Assembly: GCF_002262875.1 (NCBI RefSeq)
Contig: NZ_NKYE01000002.1
Location: 372,001 to 436,000 of the forward strand
Origin: Amycolatopsis antarctica
GTDB taxonomy: Bacteria > Actinomycetota > Actinomycetes > Mycobacteriales > Pseudonocardiaceae
Length of the DNA: 64,000 nt
Direction of reading: 5' to 3'
The notes under the pieces were generated by a model that searched no databases, had not been told where the DNA came from, and saw only the letters and a list, made by a program, of their open reading frames with translations. Below are positions 48,514 to 58,121 of this stretch, in pieces (within the stretch, counting starts at the first letter, position 1; every line of letters starts with the position of its first letter). The position numbers and the translations under genes were made by a program.

Positions 48514-49179
48514 GTGACATTCGCGGGATTCGGTGAGCACGCGATCGACTTCTACGACGGGCTCGCCGCCGACAACTCGAAGCCGTACTGGGACGACAAC
48601 GTCGCCGTCTACAAGACCGACGTGCGCGCCCCGATGCAGGAGCTGATCGCCGAACTGGAAACCGAGTTCGGTCCCGGTTTCGGCTCCGGCAAGGTGTTCC
48701 GCCCGTACCGGGACGTCCGGTTCGCGAAGGACAAGACGCCCTACAAGACGCACTGCGGAGCGGTGATCGAACCGGGCCGCGGCGCGGGCGCCTACTACGT
48801 CGAGGTCGGGCCGGCGGGTCTGCGCACCGGCGGTGGCTGCTTCCGGCTCGCCACCGACCAGCTCGCGCGTTTCCGGAAGGCCGTCGACTCCGAGGTGCAC
48901 GGGACGGCACTGGAGAAGATCGTCGCCCGGTTGCGTCGCTCCGGCTGGGACCTCGGCGGCGACACCCTGCGCACCCGACCGCGCGGCGTCGATCCCGTGC
49001 ATCCCAGGCTCGAACTGCTGCGTCACCGGACCCTGCGCGCGGTGCGCACCTGGGAGCCCGACGACACCCTGCACGAGCGGGCGTGCATCGACCGGGTCCG
49101 CGCCTCCTGGCGGGAACTGCGCGAGTTCAACGAATGGGCGCTCGACCACGTGGGCATCAGCGAGCTACCCGCCCGCTGA
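48514..49179 (+). CDS. DUF2461 family protein (TIGR02453)
   Basis: 221 aa. Family hallmarks: a start with DFYDGLAADNSKPYWDDNVAVYK, RDVRFAKDKTPYKTHCGAVI (about 68-87), AGAYYVEVGPAGLRTGGGCF, and a WRELREFNEWALDHVG end. Function unknown in all relatives I know. GTG 48514 lies in the 94-nt gap divergent from the lyase gene. No operon partner except possibly pyk, 60 nt downstream. Confidence 0.88.
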   Translation: MTFAGFGEHAIDFYDGLAADNSKPYWDDNVAVYKTDVRAPMQELIAELETEFGPGFGSGKVFRPYRDVRFAKDKTPYKTHCGAVIEPGRGAGAYYVEVGPAGLRTGGGCFRLATDQLARFRKAVDSEVHGTALEKIVARLRRSGWDLGGDTLRTRPRGVDPVHPRLELLRHRTLRAVRTWEPDDTLHERACIDRVRASWRELREFNEWALDHVGISELPAR

Positions 49180-49238
49180 ACCGCGAATTTCGGGATCGGT
49201 ACAGACGTGCGGACGTCGAGCGACTAGGCTGTGCGAAC

Positions 49239-50663
49239 GTGAGCCGACGCGCGAAGATCGTTTGCACCATGGGCCCTGCGACAGCCACCGTGGAGAAAGT
49301 GCACGCTCTGGTGCACGCCGGTATGGATGTCGCCCGGATGAACTTCAGTCACGGTAGCCACGGCGACCACAAGCAGGTCTACGACCTGATCCGGGCCGAG
49401 GCCGCCGCCACGGGCAAGGCGGTCGGCATCCTGGGCGACCTGCAGGGCCCGAAGATCCGGCTCGGCACCTTCGCCGGTGGACCGGTGGAATGGCGGACGG
49501 GCGACGTCGTCCGGATCACCGTCGAGGACGTCGCCGGCACCCACGATCGCGTGTCCACCACCTACAAGGGGCTCGCCAAGGACGCCAAACCCGGCGACCG
49601 GCTGCTCGTCGACGACGGCAAGGTCGGCCTGGTCGTCCGCGGGGTCGAGGGCTCGGACGTCGTCTGCGAGGTCACCGAGGGCGGCCCGGTGAGCAACAAC
49701 AAGGGCGTTTCCCTGCCCGGCATGGACGTCTCCGTGCCCGCCATGTCCGACAAGGACATCGAGGACCTCGAGTTCGCGATGGAACTCGGCGTCGACTTCG
49801 TCGCACTCTCCTTCGTCCGCTCGCCCGCCGACATCGACCTGGTGCACCAGGTCATGGACCGCGTCGGGAAGGGCCGCGTGCCGGTCATCGCCAAGCTGGA
49901 GAAGCCCGAGGCGGTCTACAACCTCGAAGCGATCGTGCTGGCCTTCGACGGCGTCATGGTCGCCCGCGGCGACCTGGGCGTCGAGTTGCCGCTGGAGCAG
50001 GTCCCGCTGGTGCAGAAGCGGGCCATCCAAATCGCGCGGGAGAACGCGAAGCCGGTCATCGTCGCCACCCAGATGCTCGACTCGATGATCAACAACTCCC
50101 GGCCGACCCGCGCCGAGGCCTCCGACGTCGCCAACGCGGTGCTCGACGGCACCGACGCCGTGATGCTCTCCGGTGAGACCAGCGTCGGCAGGTACCCGAT
50201 CGAGACGGTCGAGACGATGAGCCGCATCGTCGAGGCAGTGGAGACGGACTCACCGACGGTGCCGCCGCTGAGCCACGTCCCGCGCACCAAGCGCGGCGTC
50301 ATCTCCTACGCCGCCCGCGACATCGGTGAACGCCTCAACGCGAAGGCTCTGGTCGCGTTCACGCAGTCCGGGGACACGGTGCGCAGGCTCGCCCGGTTGC
50401 ACACCCGGCTGCCGCTGCTGGCCTTCACCCCCGAGGAGAGCGTGCGCAGCCAGCTCTCCCTGACCTGGGGCACGACCACCCGGATCGTGGCGAAGGTCGA
50501 CGCGACCGACGCGATGGTCCGCCAGGTGGACCACTCGATGATCGAGATGGGCAAGTACCAGGCCGGTGACCAGGTGGTCATCGTCGCGGGCTCACCCCCG
50601 GGGACGGTCGGCTCGACGAACCTGATCCGGGTGCACCGCCTTGGTGAAGAGGACCACGCCTAG
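49239..50663 (+). CDS. pyk: Pyruvate kinase
   Basis: 474 aa. RAKIVCTMGPAT start, GMDVARMNFSHGSH (about 28-41), catalytic Lys in VIAKLEKPEAVYN, the signature MVARGDLGVELPLEQVP and IVATQMLDSMI, and SGETSVGRYP. C-terminal domain ends in GSPPGTVGSTNLIRVHRLG. It yields ATP and pyruvate from PEP and, with glk and PPi-PFK in the same window, represents glycolysis. The order pyk-tesB is that of Rv1617-Rv1618. GTG 49239 gives the proper N-terminus. Confidence 0.97.
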   Translation: MSRRAKIVCTMGPATATVEKVHALVHAGMDVARMNFSHGSHGDHKQVYDLIRAEAAATGKAVGILGDLQGPKIRLGTFAGGPVEWRTGDVVRITVEDVAGTHDRVSTTYKGLAKDAKPGDRLLVDDGKVGLVVRGVEGSDVVCEVTEGGPVSNNKGVSLPGMDVSVPAMSDKDIEDLEFAMELGVDFVALSFVRSPADIDLVHQVMDRVGKGRVPVIAKLEKPEAVYNLEAIVLAFDGVMVARGDLGVELPLEQVPLVQKRAIQIARENAKPVIVATQMLDSMINNSRPTRAEASDVANAVLDGTDAVMLSGETSVGRYPIETVETMSRIVEAVETDSPTVPPLSHVPRTKRGVISYAARDIGERLNAKALVAFTQSGDTVRRLARLHTRLPLLAFTPEESVRSQLSLTWGTTTRIVAKVDATDAMVRQVDHSMIEMGKYQAGDQVVIVAGSPPGTVGSTNLIRVHRLGEEDHA

Positions 50664-50699
50664 GGTCCGCGAGGCCGTCCCGGCGTTAGGGTCGTCGGC

Positions 50700-51605
50700 A
50701 TGACTGAGGCCGCCCGGCACGCCGCATCGCGGCTCGACACCGATGTCCCCGAGGGCGGCCAGCCCGTCCTGGACCAGCTCGTCGCCCTCCTCGATCTGGA
50801 GAAGATCGAGGAGAACATCTTCCGCGGCGTCAGCCCCGCCCACTCGCCCACGCGGGTGTTCGGCGGACAGGTCGCGGGTCAGGCACTCGTCGCCGCGGGC
50901 CGCACGGTGCCCGAGGAACGCAAGGTCCACTCCCTGCACGCCTACTTCATCCGCGGTGGCGACCCGTCGGTGCCGATCGTCTACGAGGTCGACCGGATCC
51001 GCGACGGCCGCTCGTTCACCACCCGCCGCGTGATCGCGGTGCAGCACGGCAAGGCGATCTTCTCGCTCTCGGCGTCGTTCCAGACCGTGGAGCCGGGAAT
51101 CGAGCACGCCGACGACATGCCGGACGTGCCCGGCCCGGAGTCGTTGCCGACGCTGCCCGAGCGGACCAAAGAGATCGCCGACCGGGTCGGTGCGATGGTC
51201 ATGCCACGCCCGATCGACCTGCGTTACGTCAACGACCCGCCCTGGGTCACCCGCGAGACCGGTGAGCGCAGCGCCCGCAACCAGGTGTGGATGCGGGCCG
51301 ACGGGGTGCTGCCGGACGAGCAGCTCCTGCACGTCTGCGTGCTCACCTACGCCTCGGACATGACCCTGCTGGACTCGGTGCTGGCCCGGCACGGCGTCTA
51401 CTGGGGTCTCGACCAGGTGCTCGGCGCGAGCCTCGACCACGCCCTGTGGTTCCACCGGCCGTTCCGCGCCGACGAATGGTTCCTCTACGACTGCGCCTCG
51501 CCGACCGCTTCCGGTGCTCGCGGCCTGGCCAACGGCCGGTTCTTCGCGGCCGACGGGACGCTCATCGCCACCGTGGTCCAGGAAGGCCTGCTGCGGGTGC
51601 GGTGA
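50700..51605 (+). CDS. tesB: Acyl-CoA thioesterase II (TesB)
   Basis: 301-aa double hotdog protein. First domain FRGVSPAHSPTRVFGGQVAGQALVAAGRTV; VHSLHAYFIRGGDPSVPIVYEV; second domain with LLHVCVLTYASDMTLLDSVL (catalytic Asp), and DHALWFHRPFRADEWFLYDCASPTASGARGLANG. Hydrolyses acyl-CoA to free fatty acid. ATG 50700, 36 nt after pyk. Confidence 0.95.
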   Translation: MTEAARHAASRLDTDVPEGGQPVLDQLVALLDLEKIEENIFRGVSPAHSPTRVFGGQVAGQALVAAGRTVPEERKVHSLHAYFIRGGDPSVPIVYEVDRIRDGRSFTTRRVIAVQHGKAIFSLSASFQTVEPGIEHADDMPDVPGPESLPTLPERTKEIADRVGAMVMPRPIDLRYVNDPPWVTRETGERSARNQVWMRADGVLPDEQLLHVCVLTYASDMTLLDSVLARHGVYWGLDQVLGASLDHALWFHRPFRADEWFLYDCASPTASGARGLANGRFFAADGTLIATVVQEGLLRVR

Positions 51606-51681
51606 CGCCGCGTCCGAACCGTTCCCCTCAGCGGCGTGGATCGTTTACTATCCGCGCTTATTGCTGGTGAACGGGGACCTC

Positions 51682-53241
51682 ATGTCGCTCTCACGTACCG
51701 GCCGGGCGATCCTGGCCACCACCCTGCTCGCGGTTCTGCTCACCGTGCCGGTCGGTTCCCCGACCGCCGAGGTCGGCAATCCACTCGGTCAGGACATCGA
51801 CGCCATCCTCGCCGATCCCGCGCTGACCGGAGCCGACATCGGTCTCGTCGTCCGGCGGGCCGCGGACGGCGAGGTGCTCTACGACCGGCAGAGCGACCGC
51901 AGGCGCCAGCCCGCCTCCAACGGCAAGCTGCTCACCGCCGCCGCGGCGCTGGAGACGCTCGGGCCCGAGCACCGTTTCCGGACCACGGTGGAGACCGCCG
52001 GCACCCGGTCGGACGGCGTGCTGAGCGGCGACCTGTTCCTGCGCGGAGGTGGCGACCCGACCATGCTCGCCGCCGACTACGACGGACTCGCCGCGCAGGT
52101 CGCCGACGCGGGGATCCGCACCGTGACGGGGGAACTGGTCGCCGACGACACCTACTTCGACGACGTGCGCCTCGGACTCGGCTGGGCATGGGACGACGAG
52201 CCGTACTACTACAACCCGCAGACCTCGGCACTCACCATCGCCCCGGACCGCGACTTCGACGCGGGCTCGATCATCGTCCGGGTCCGCCCCGGTACCGACG
52301 GGGCACCGGCGACGGTCGAGACCGAGCCGCCCACCGGCTACGTCACCCTCGTCAACGAGGCCACCACCACCGCCGAGGGCGGTACGCCCGAGATCACCGT
52401 CGACCGCGCGCACGGCGGCAACACCGTCACGGTCAGCGGGTCGATCCCGGCCGGGGCCGACCCCGTCGAGGAGTACATCGCCGTGTGGGAGCCCACCGGG
52501 CTGGCCGCCTCGGTCTTCCGTGAGCGTCTCGCGGCACACGGCGTCGAGGTCGTCCGGGACACCGTCGGCCGCGCCACCCCGGGCAGCGCCACCGTCCTCG
52601 CCGAGCACCGGTCGATGCCGGTGGCCGAGCTGCTCACACCGTTTCTCAAACTGTCCAACAACTCGCACGCCGAAGCGCTGGTGAAAACCGCCGGTCGCGA
52701 GTCGGGTGGCGAGGGGAGCTGGCAGTCCGGACTGGACGCCATGGCCAAGACCCTTCCGGCTCTGGGAATCGACCCGGCCATGACGTCTATTGTGGACGGA
52801 TCGGGTCTGTCCAGAATGGATCAGCTCACGCCCTCGCAGCTCGCCTCGCTGCTGCTCGCGGCGCGCGGGGAACCGTGGTTCGACCGGTTCCAGGCGGCGC
52901 TGCCGGTGGCCGGTGCCGCCGACCGGCTCGTCGGCGGCACCCTGCGCTCCCGGATGGTGGGCACTCCCGCCGAGGGGAAGGTGCGTGCCAAGACCGGCTC
53001 GTACACCGGTGTCAGTTCCCTGTCCGGATACGTCACCGCGGCCGGCGGCGAGGAACTGGTGTTCTCGCTGGTCGCGAACCAGGTGCTCGGTGGCAGTCCC
53101 AGGGCGGTCGAGGACGCCGTCGCGATCAGGCTCGCCGAGTACACCGGGCCCGGCGAGGCGCGTCGCCCCGCCGGCCTCCCGCTGCCGCGTGACGCTGACC
53201 CCGCCCCGGAGCTGGAGTGCGCCTGGACCAAGTCCTGCTGA
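51682..53241 (+). CDS. dacB: D-alanyl-D-alanine carboxypeptidase/endopeptidase (PBP4, DacB, S13)
   Basis: 519-aa exported peptidoglycan hydrolase. Signal peptide ILATTLLAVLLTVPVGSPT (about 9-27); S13 motifs: SxxK as QPASNGKLLTAA, SxN as LSNNSHAEAL and KTG as RAKTGSYTGVS. A large insert domain between the first two motifs, as in Actinomadura R39, spans about 100-300. It trims or cleaves peptide stems and cross-links outside the membrane. ATG 51682 chosen as it precedes the signal peptide directly; the C-terminus ends in a Cys (ECAWTKSC). Confidence 0.94.
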   Translation: MSLSRTGRAILATTLLAVLLTVPVGSPTAEVGNPLGQDIDAILADPALTGADIGLVVRRAADGEVLYDRQSDRRRQPASNGKLLTAAAALETLGPEHRFRTTVETAGTRSDGVLSGDLFLRGGGDPTMLAADYDGLAAQVADAGIRTVTGELVADDTYFDDVRLGLGWAWDDEPYYYNPQTSALTIAPDRDFDAGSIIVRVRPGTDGAPATVETEPPTGYVTLVNEATTTAEGGTPEITVDRAHGGNTVTVSGSIPAGADPVEEYIAVWEPTGLAASVFRERLAAHGVEVVRDTVGRATPGSATVLAEHRSMPVAELLTPFLKLSNNSHAEALVKTAGRESGGEGSWQSGLDAMAKTLPALGIDPAMTSIVDGSGLSRMDQLTPSQLASLLLAARGEPWFDRFQAALPVAGAADRLVGGTLRSRMVGTPAEGKVRAKTGSYTGVSSLSGYVTAAGGEELVFSLVANQVLGGSPRAVEDAVAIRLAEYTGPGEARRPAGLPLPRDADPAPELECAWTKSC

Positions 53242-53390
53242 TCGCGTCGACCGATCGGGTGAGCTGGGCCATCCGGGGGAGTCGTCACTCTCGCCCCGGT
53301 CCGATCCTGAGCCCGCTACCTGCGATGATCGTGCCGCAGGGGAGTGCGGGACGCGGGGGCGGCCGGAACAGGATTTCGTGAATCGCTCAC

Positions 53391-53405
53391 CGGGTGTCAC
53401 ACCCG
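53391..53405. promoter_or_regulatory. 15-bp palindrome in the DUF5753 regulator promoter
   Basis: CGGGTGTCACACCCG is a perfect inverted repeat (6-bp arms, 3-nt centre) 39-53 nt before the regulator ATG. TACATA at 53412-53417 downstream is a possible -10. A likely autoregulatory operator for the HTH protein it precedes. Confidence 0.45.
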
Positions 53406-53444
53406 CTGGTACATATGAGCCATGAGTGTGCTGGAGGTAAGGCG

Positions 53445-54305
53445 ATGACGCGTGGGCAGAGTCCGACCGTTCGCCGCCGCAGGCTGGCCAGCGAACTGCG
53501 CAGGCTGCGCGAGACCGCGGAACTGACCATCGACGAGGTCGGCGAGAAGCTGGAGTGCTCGGCGTCGAAGATCAGCCGGATCGAGACCGGGCACGTCGGG
53601 GTGACCCCGCGCGACGTCCGCGACCTGCTGGAGCTGTACGGCATCTCCGGGGACGCGCAGGAAGCACTGGTCCAGCTCGCCCGCGAGGCGCGCAAGCGCG
53701 GCTGGTGGCACGCGTATAACGAGGTGTTCACCGGCGCCTTCGTCGGCCTGGAATCCGACGCCAGTTCGCTGCGCGCGTTCCAGGCGCTGCTGGTACCCGG
53801 GCTGCTGCAGACCCGGGACTACACCCGCGCGGTCATCCGCGCCATGCGGCCGGATGCCGACGAGAAGGAGCTGAACCGCCGCGTCGACGCCCGGATGGCG
53901 CGCCAGCAGCTACTCGCCGACCCCTCGCCGCCGTGTTTCTGGGCGGTCATCGACGAGGCGGTCCTGCACCGGGTGGTCGGCGGTCCGGAGGTGATGGCCG
54001 AGCAGCTCCAGCACCTGCGCACGCTCTCGGCCCTGCCGCACGTGACGATCCAGGTGGTGCCGTTCGGCGCCGGGGCGCATCCGGGGATGGAGGGACCGTT
54101 CCTGATCCTCGGCTACCCGGAACAGGCCGATCCCGACGTCGTCTATGTCGACTGCACCGCCAGCGGCGTGTACCTGGAGGAACCGGAGGACGTCCAGCGC
54201 TATTCGCTGATGTTCGATCATCTCAGGGCGTCCGCGCTGAAACCGGACGACTCGCACACGCTGATCGCCGCGACGGCGGACGGGCTGTCCGGCCGGACGG
54301 GCTGA
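53445..54305 (+). CDS. XRE-type HTH regulator with DUF5753 domain (Scr1/WhiJ-like)
   Basis: 286 aa. N-terminal Cro/C1 HTH (LASELRRLRETAELTIDEVGEKLECSASKISRIETG). From ~80 it has the DUF5753 domain: GWWHAYNEVFTGAFVGLESDASSLRAFQ, LVPGLLQTRDYTRAVIRAM, FWAVIDEAVLHRVVGG, LPHVTIQVVPFGAGAHPGMEGPF and a YLEEPEDVQRYSLMFDHLR tail. Actinomycetes carry many such genes, usually next to a DUF397 protein, with roles in development. ATG 53445 has GGAGG 7 nt upstream. Confidence 0.93.
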   Translation: MTRGQSPTVRRRRLASELRRLRETAELTIDEVGEKLECSASKISRIETGHVGVTPRDVRDLLELYGISGDAQEALVQLAREARKRGWWHAYNEVFTGAFVGLESDASSLRAFQALLVPGLLQTRDYTRAVIRAMRPDADEKELNRRVDARMARQQLLADPSPPCFWAVIDEAVLHRVVGGPEVMAEQLQHLRTLSALPHVTIQVVPFGAGAHPGMEGPFLILGYPEQADPDVVYVDCTASGVYLEEPEDVQRYSLMFDHLRASALKPDDSHTLIAATADGLSGRTG

Positions 54306-54456
54306 GGCCCGCCGACCGAGTCGTCGGCCGCGAGCACGGTCACGGGAGATGACCCGCTCGCGGTCGAGGGGGGTTGCCGGCGCTGCCGGTGGCCTCGAGC
54401 AGGCCCGCGGGGCGACCGCGCCGCGCGGGAGCACGAGGTAAGGAGTGGGGAAACCG

Positions 54457-54675
54457 ATGAACGACAACGATGCAGCTGGGGAGCTCGCGGCGGTGCGGTG
54501 GCGGACCAGCAGCCACAGTGGTGGCGGCAACGACTGTGTGGAGGTCGCGTTCACCGGCGGGGCGACCGCCGTGCGTGACTCGAAGGACCGGCGGGGCGGC
54601 GGGCTGACCGTGTCCGCCCGCGGCTGGGACGGGCTGCTCCGCTCCGCGCGTTCCGGAGCGCTCGACCCGGGCTGA
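54457..54675 (+). CDS. DUF397 small protein
   Basis: 72 aa. The full DUF397 signature is present: VRWRTSSHSGGGNDCVEVAFTGG, AVRDSKDRRGGGLTVSARGWDGLL. The partner of the upstream HTH-DUF5753 protein in a pair that behaves like a regulator with its small antagonist or cofactor. ATG 54457 (in-frame GTG 54445 is an alternative with GAGG before it). It lies 151 nt after the regulator. Confidence 0.9.
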   Translation: MNDNDAAGELAAVRWRTSSHSGGGNDCVEVAFTGGATAVRDSKDRRGGGLTVSARGWDGLLRSARSGALDPG

Positions 54676-54691
54676 CCCGGCTGTCACGTAT

Positions 54692-54731
54692 CCCTTACCC
54701 CCGCCCGGACAGGGGCGGGCGGGGGTAAGGG
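54692..54731. terminator. 15-bp hairpin after the DUF397 gene
   Basis: CCCTTACCCCCGCCC and its exact complement GGGCGGGGGTAAGGG enclose a 10-nt loop, 16 nt after the stop. This ends the regulator pair and sets the downstream small gene apart. Confidence 0.82.
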
Positions 54732-54830
54732 ACGCGAACGGGCGCTGCGGTGCGTACACGCCCGATGTCCCGACCTGTCCCTCAGCACGACTCTGGAGTC
54801 CGTCAGCGACACCGGAGGAAGAGGGACACC

Positions 54831-55028
54831 ATGTCACGGGATTGGCTGCTGGACGCGGTACAGGCCGAGATCGTCTACCGCGAGGGAGAACTGCTCAAGG
54901 CGGGGCGGCTGTTCCACGTCGCGCGCAGCAGGCGGATGGCACGGCGCCGGCTCCTCCGGGGCCGGATCGCGGGGGTACCCGCACCGCGCGAGGGCGCGCA
55001 CGACACGTTCGGCGCGGACATCAGGTGA
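54831..55028 (+). CDS. Small basic protein translationally coupled to LuxR regulator
   Basis: 65 aa from ATG 54831 with a strong ribosome site (GGAGGAAGAGGG). A helical N-terminus (DWLLDAVQAEIVYREGELLKAGRLFHVA) with hydrophobic and acidic positions alternating, then an Arg-rich stretch SRRMARRRLLRGR. No known family recognised. Its TGA overlaps a GTG of the large regulator gene. It may be a partner, or an inhibitor, of that regulator. Expressed from its own promoter, since a terminator precedes it. Confidence 0.72.
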   Translation: MSRDWLLDAVQAEIVYREGELLKAGRLFHVARSRRMARRRLLRGRIAGVPAPREGAHDTFGADIR

Positions 55029-58000
55029 GCGCGGGACCGGCCGAGACGGAAAGCACGCGCGGACTGTCGGCCGGATGGACGACAATGTCGATCGTGCCCA
55101 GACTCGGATCCGGAATCCCGCTCGTCGCCCGCGTGGACGAGATGCGCACGCTGCGCGCCTCCTTCGCCCGGGCAGAGGAGGGCGAACCGGGGGCGGTGCT
55201 CGTTTCCGGTGACGCCGGGGTCGGCAAGACCCGGCTGCTCGCCGAGCTGGGCGCGCTCGCGAGCGCCCGCGGGGCGCTGGTACTCACCGGACGCGGGCTG
55301 GACGTCGTCGACGGGGGACTGCCGTACCTGCCCTTCGCCGGCGCGTTCGGCCCGCTGCTGGATTCGGCCGACCCGGAGGTCGTCCGTGCGGTGCGGTCCC
55401 GGCCGGCACTGCGCAGGCTCCTGCCGGAGCTCGCCTCCATCCCGCGCGACACCGAGCACGCCACCATGGCCACCGCCGATCCGGAGACCTCGCGCCGGGC
55501 GCGGGGCGAGCACGACATCGGTCAGCTCCAGCTCTTCGACGCCGTCATCGGCCTGCTCACCGAACTCGCGGCCGACCGACCCGTGCTGCTGGTACTGGAG
55601 GACCTGCACTGGGCCGACGGCTCCACCCGGAACCTGTTGTCCTTCCTGGTGTCCCGGCTGCGCGAGCAGCGGCTGCTCGTGCTCTGCAGTTACCGCGAGG
55701 AGGACGTGCATCGCAGGCATCCGCTGCGCGCCCTGCTCGCCGAACTCGTCCGGCTCGCCACCGTCGAGCGGGTGGAACTGCGCCCGTTCGGGCCCGCAGA
55801 CGCGCTCGCCTTCGTCGAGGCGCTCGCCGAGGAACCGCTCGACCCGGACCTGGCCGCCGACGTGGCCGAGCGCTCCGAGGGCAATCCGTTCTTCGTCGAG
55901 GAACTGCTCGCCTCCTGCGTGCACGGCGTCGACCTGCCCGCCGGCCTCGCCGAGGTGCTGCTCGCCAGGGTCGAACGGCTCTCGGCCACGACCCGCAGGC
56001 TGCTGCGCGTCGTCTCCGTCGCCGACGGCGGCGTCAGCCACGCCGCGCTGGCCGAGGTCGCCGGGATCGGCGAGGACGAGCTGGACGAGGCGATGCGTGA
56101 GGCCGTGCAGCACCACGTGCTCGTCGTCGAGCGTCAGTACTACACGTTCCGGCACGCACTGCTGCGCGAGGCCGTCTATGGTGACCTGCTGCCGGGCGAG
56201 CGGGTCCGCACGCACGCGGCCTATGCCGAGCGGTTGCGTACCCGCGCCTCCGGCCGCGGCGACGCCGCCCGGCTCGCCTACCACAGCCGGGAGAGCAACG
56301 ACCTGCCCACCGCGTTGTCCGCCTCGCTCCGGGCGGCCGAGGAGTCCGAACGGGCCGGTGCCCCGGGTGTGGCGCTGCGGCACGTCGAGGCGGCGCTGGC
56401 GATCTGGGACGCGGTGCCGGAATCCGCGCGGCCAGCCGAGCTCGACGAACCGGGGCTGCTCGACGAGGCCTCGTACTTCGCCGGTACGTCCGGTGAGCCC
56501 GAACGTGCCATCGCCTACTCCCGTTCGGCCCTGGAGAACCTCGGCGAGGGTGTCGGCGCCGAGCGCGCCGCGAAACTCTGGCGGCGGCTGGCGCAGACCC
56601 TGGTGGCCCTCGACGGCACCGAACAGGAGGCAGTCGAGGCGATCGAGCGGGCCTGGTCGCTGGTGGCCGATGCCGTACCCAGCCGGGACCGGGCCTGGGT
56701 GCTGGCCACGCTGGCGGCGATCCGGCGGGTCACCGGCGGGCACGAGCAGGCGGTCGAGAGCGCGCACGCCGCGATCGCCGACGCGCACGCCGTGGGCGCC
56801 ACCGGGGCGGAGGCCGACGCGCTGGTCACCCTCGCCCGTACCGCCGAGCGCACCGGCGACACCGGGTGCGCGCGGGAGCGTCTGCACGAGGCGATCCGCA
56901 AGGCCCGGCAGGCCGGTGCGCTGACCGTCGAACTGCGCGCGCGGCACAATCTCGGCCTGAGCTACGAGGACAAGGCCGAACTGGACGCCGCGCTCCGGCA
57001 CTACCGCGAGGGCATGGCCAGGGCCAGGGAGACCGGGCTGACCTGGGGCGGCTACGGCCTGGAGCTGCGGGCGCGGGAACTGTACCTGCGCTACGTCTCC
57101 GGCGACTGGCCGGAGCGGACCACCGCCGCCCGCGCCGAACGCCGGGTGCCCATCGCCGTCGCCGCCCGGATGGCCGCCGCGGGCGTCTACTTCCACGTCG
57201 CCCGGGGCGATCACGAACAGGCCGAACGGCTGGTGGCCGAGATGCGCCAGCAGTGGCATACCGACGTCATCGTCGCCGTGTCGGTCGGCGCCGCGGGCAC
57301 GGAATCGGCGTACTGGCAAGGAAAGCACGAGCAGGCGATCGCCAGGGCCAGTGAGACGACCGGCTGGCTCGACCAGTTCGGTGACCACTTGCTGGCCGGA
57401 GTGCGCATCGCCGCACTGGGCCTGGCGGCGTGCGTGGCCGCCGCGGCCGCCGCCCGGCGTCACGGGCGGGAGGACACCGGGGCCGTGACCGCGGGGGAGG
57501 AGTTCGCGACCTACGCGCGGGAGTGCGCCGAGCTGGGCGTGCCGCACGGCGAGGTGGTCGAGGGAGAGGGCAGGGCCTGGACCGCCAGGGCCGCCGCGGC
57601 GGCGAGTGGCCTGCGCGGACCGGCCGACCCGCGACTCTGGGCGGAGGCGGTCCGCGCGTTCGGCTACGGCGCCGTCTACGAGCAGGCGGTGTGCCGGCTG
57701 CACCACGCCGAGGCGCTGCTGGGCCACGGCGAGGACGGGGCACCGTCGGCGGAGGCGGAGGCGGAGCTGCTCGCCGCGCACACGGTGGCGGCCCGGCTCG
57801 GCGCGGTCCCGCTGCGCGCGGCGGTGCGCGACCTGGCTGCGCGCGCCCGGGTCGACCTGCCCGGTGCGCCGGTACGCCGCGATGTCGTCGACCCGCTCAC
57901 CGAGCGCGAACGGTCCGTCCTCGAACGCGTCGCGCTCGGCCACACCAACCGTCAGGTCGGCGCCGAACTGTATATCAGCGAGAAGACGGTCAGCGTGCAC

Positions 58001-58114
58001 CTGTCCCGGGTGATGGCCAAGCTCGGCGCGCACCGGCGAGCCGAGGCCGTGGCGATCGCCTACGACCGCGGCCTGCTGACCTCCCCGCCTGTACCCGCCG
58101 CGCCCCGGACGTGA
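55025..58114 (+). CDS. Large ATP-binding LuxR-family regulator (LAL-type)
   Basis: About 1029 aa. An AAA+/STAND ATPase: Walker A SGDAGVGKTRLLAEL (about 60-73), Walker B VLLVLEDLHWADGSTR (about 187-202), a long helical (TPR-like) middle region (about 450-950) and the C-terminal LuxR HTH LTERERSVLERVALGHTNRQVGAELYISEKTVSVHLSRVMAKLG. Such proteins sense small molecules or nucleotides and activate sugar or antibiotic genes. The GTG 55025 start gives a GTGA overlap with the small gene; ATG 55085 (20 residues shorter) is possible. Confidence 0.92.
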   Translation: MSAGPAETESTRGLSAGWTTMSIVPRLGSGIPLVARVDEMRTLRASFARAEEGEPGAVLVSGDAGVGKTRLLAELGALASARGALVLTGRGLDVVDGGLPYLPFAGAFGPLLDSADPEVVRAVRSRPALRRLLPELASIPRDTEHATMATADPETSRRARGEHDIGQLQLFDAVIGLLTELAADRPVLLVLEDLHWADGSTRNLLSFLVSRLREQRLLVLCSYREEDVHRRHPLRALLAELVRLATVERVELRPFGPADALAFVEALAEEPLDPDLAADVAERSEGNPFFVEELLASCVHGVDLPAGLAEVLLARVERLSATTRRLLRVVSVADGGVSHAALAEVAGIGEDELDEAMREAVQHHVLVVERQYYTFRHALLREAVYGDLLPGERVRTHAAYAERLRTRASGRGDAARLAYHSRESNDLPTALSASLRAAEESERAGAPGVALRHVEAALAIWDAVPESARPAELDEPGLLDEASYFAGTSGEPERAIAYSRSALENLGEGVGAERAAKLWRRLAQTLVALDGTEQEAVEAIERAWSLVADAVPSRDRAWVLATLAAIRRVTGGHEQAVESAHAAIADAHAVGATGAEADALVTLARTAERTGDTGCARERLHEAIRKARQAGALTVELRARHNLGLSYEDKAELDAALRHYREGMARARETGLTWGGYGLELRARELYLRYVSGDWPERTTAARAERRVPIAVAARMAAAGVYFHVARGDHEQAERLVAEMRQQWHTDVIVAVSVGAAGTESAYWQGKHEQAIARASETTGWLDQFGDHLLAGVRIAALGLAACVAAAAAARRHGREDTGAVTAGEEFATYARECAELGVPHGEVVEGEGRAWTARAAAAASGLRGPADPRLWAEAVRAFGYGAVYEQAVCRLHHAEALLGHGEDGAPSAEAEAELLAAHTVAARLGAVPLRAAVRDLAARARVDLPGAPVRRDVVDPLTERERSVLERVALGHTNRQVGAELYISEKTVSVHLSRVMAKLGAHRRAEAVAIAYDRGLLTSPPVPAAPRT

Positions 58115-58121
58115 CCACCGC

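Noticed and set aside
54875..58033. A 1052-codon open frame antisense to the LuxR regulator
   Set aside because: Same shadow effect; the composition is typical of reverse reading of GC-biased codons and the plus strand has Walker and HTH motifs.
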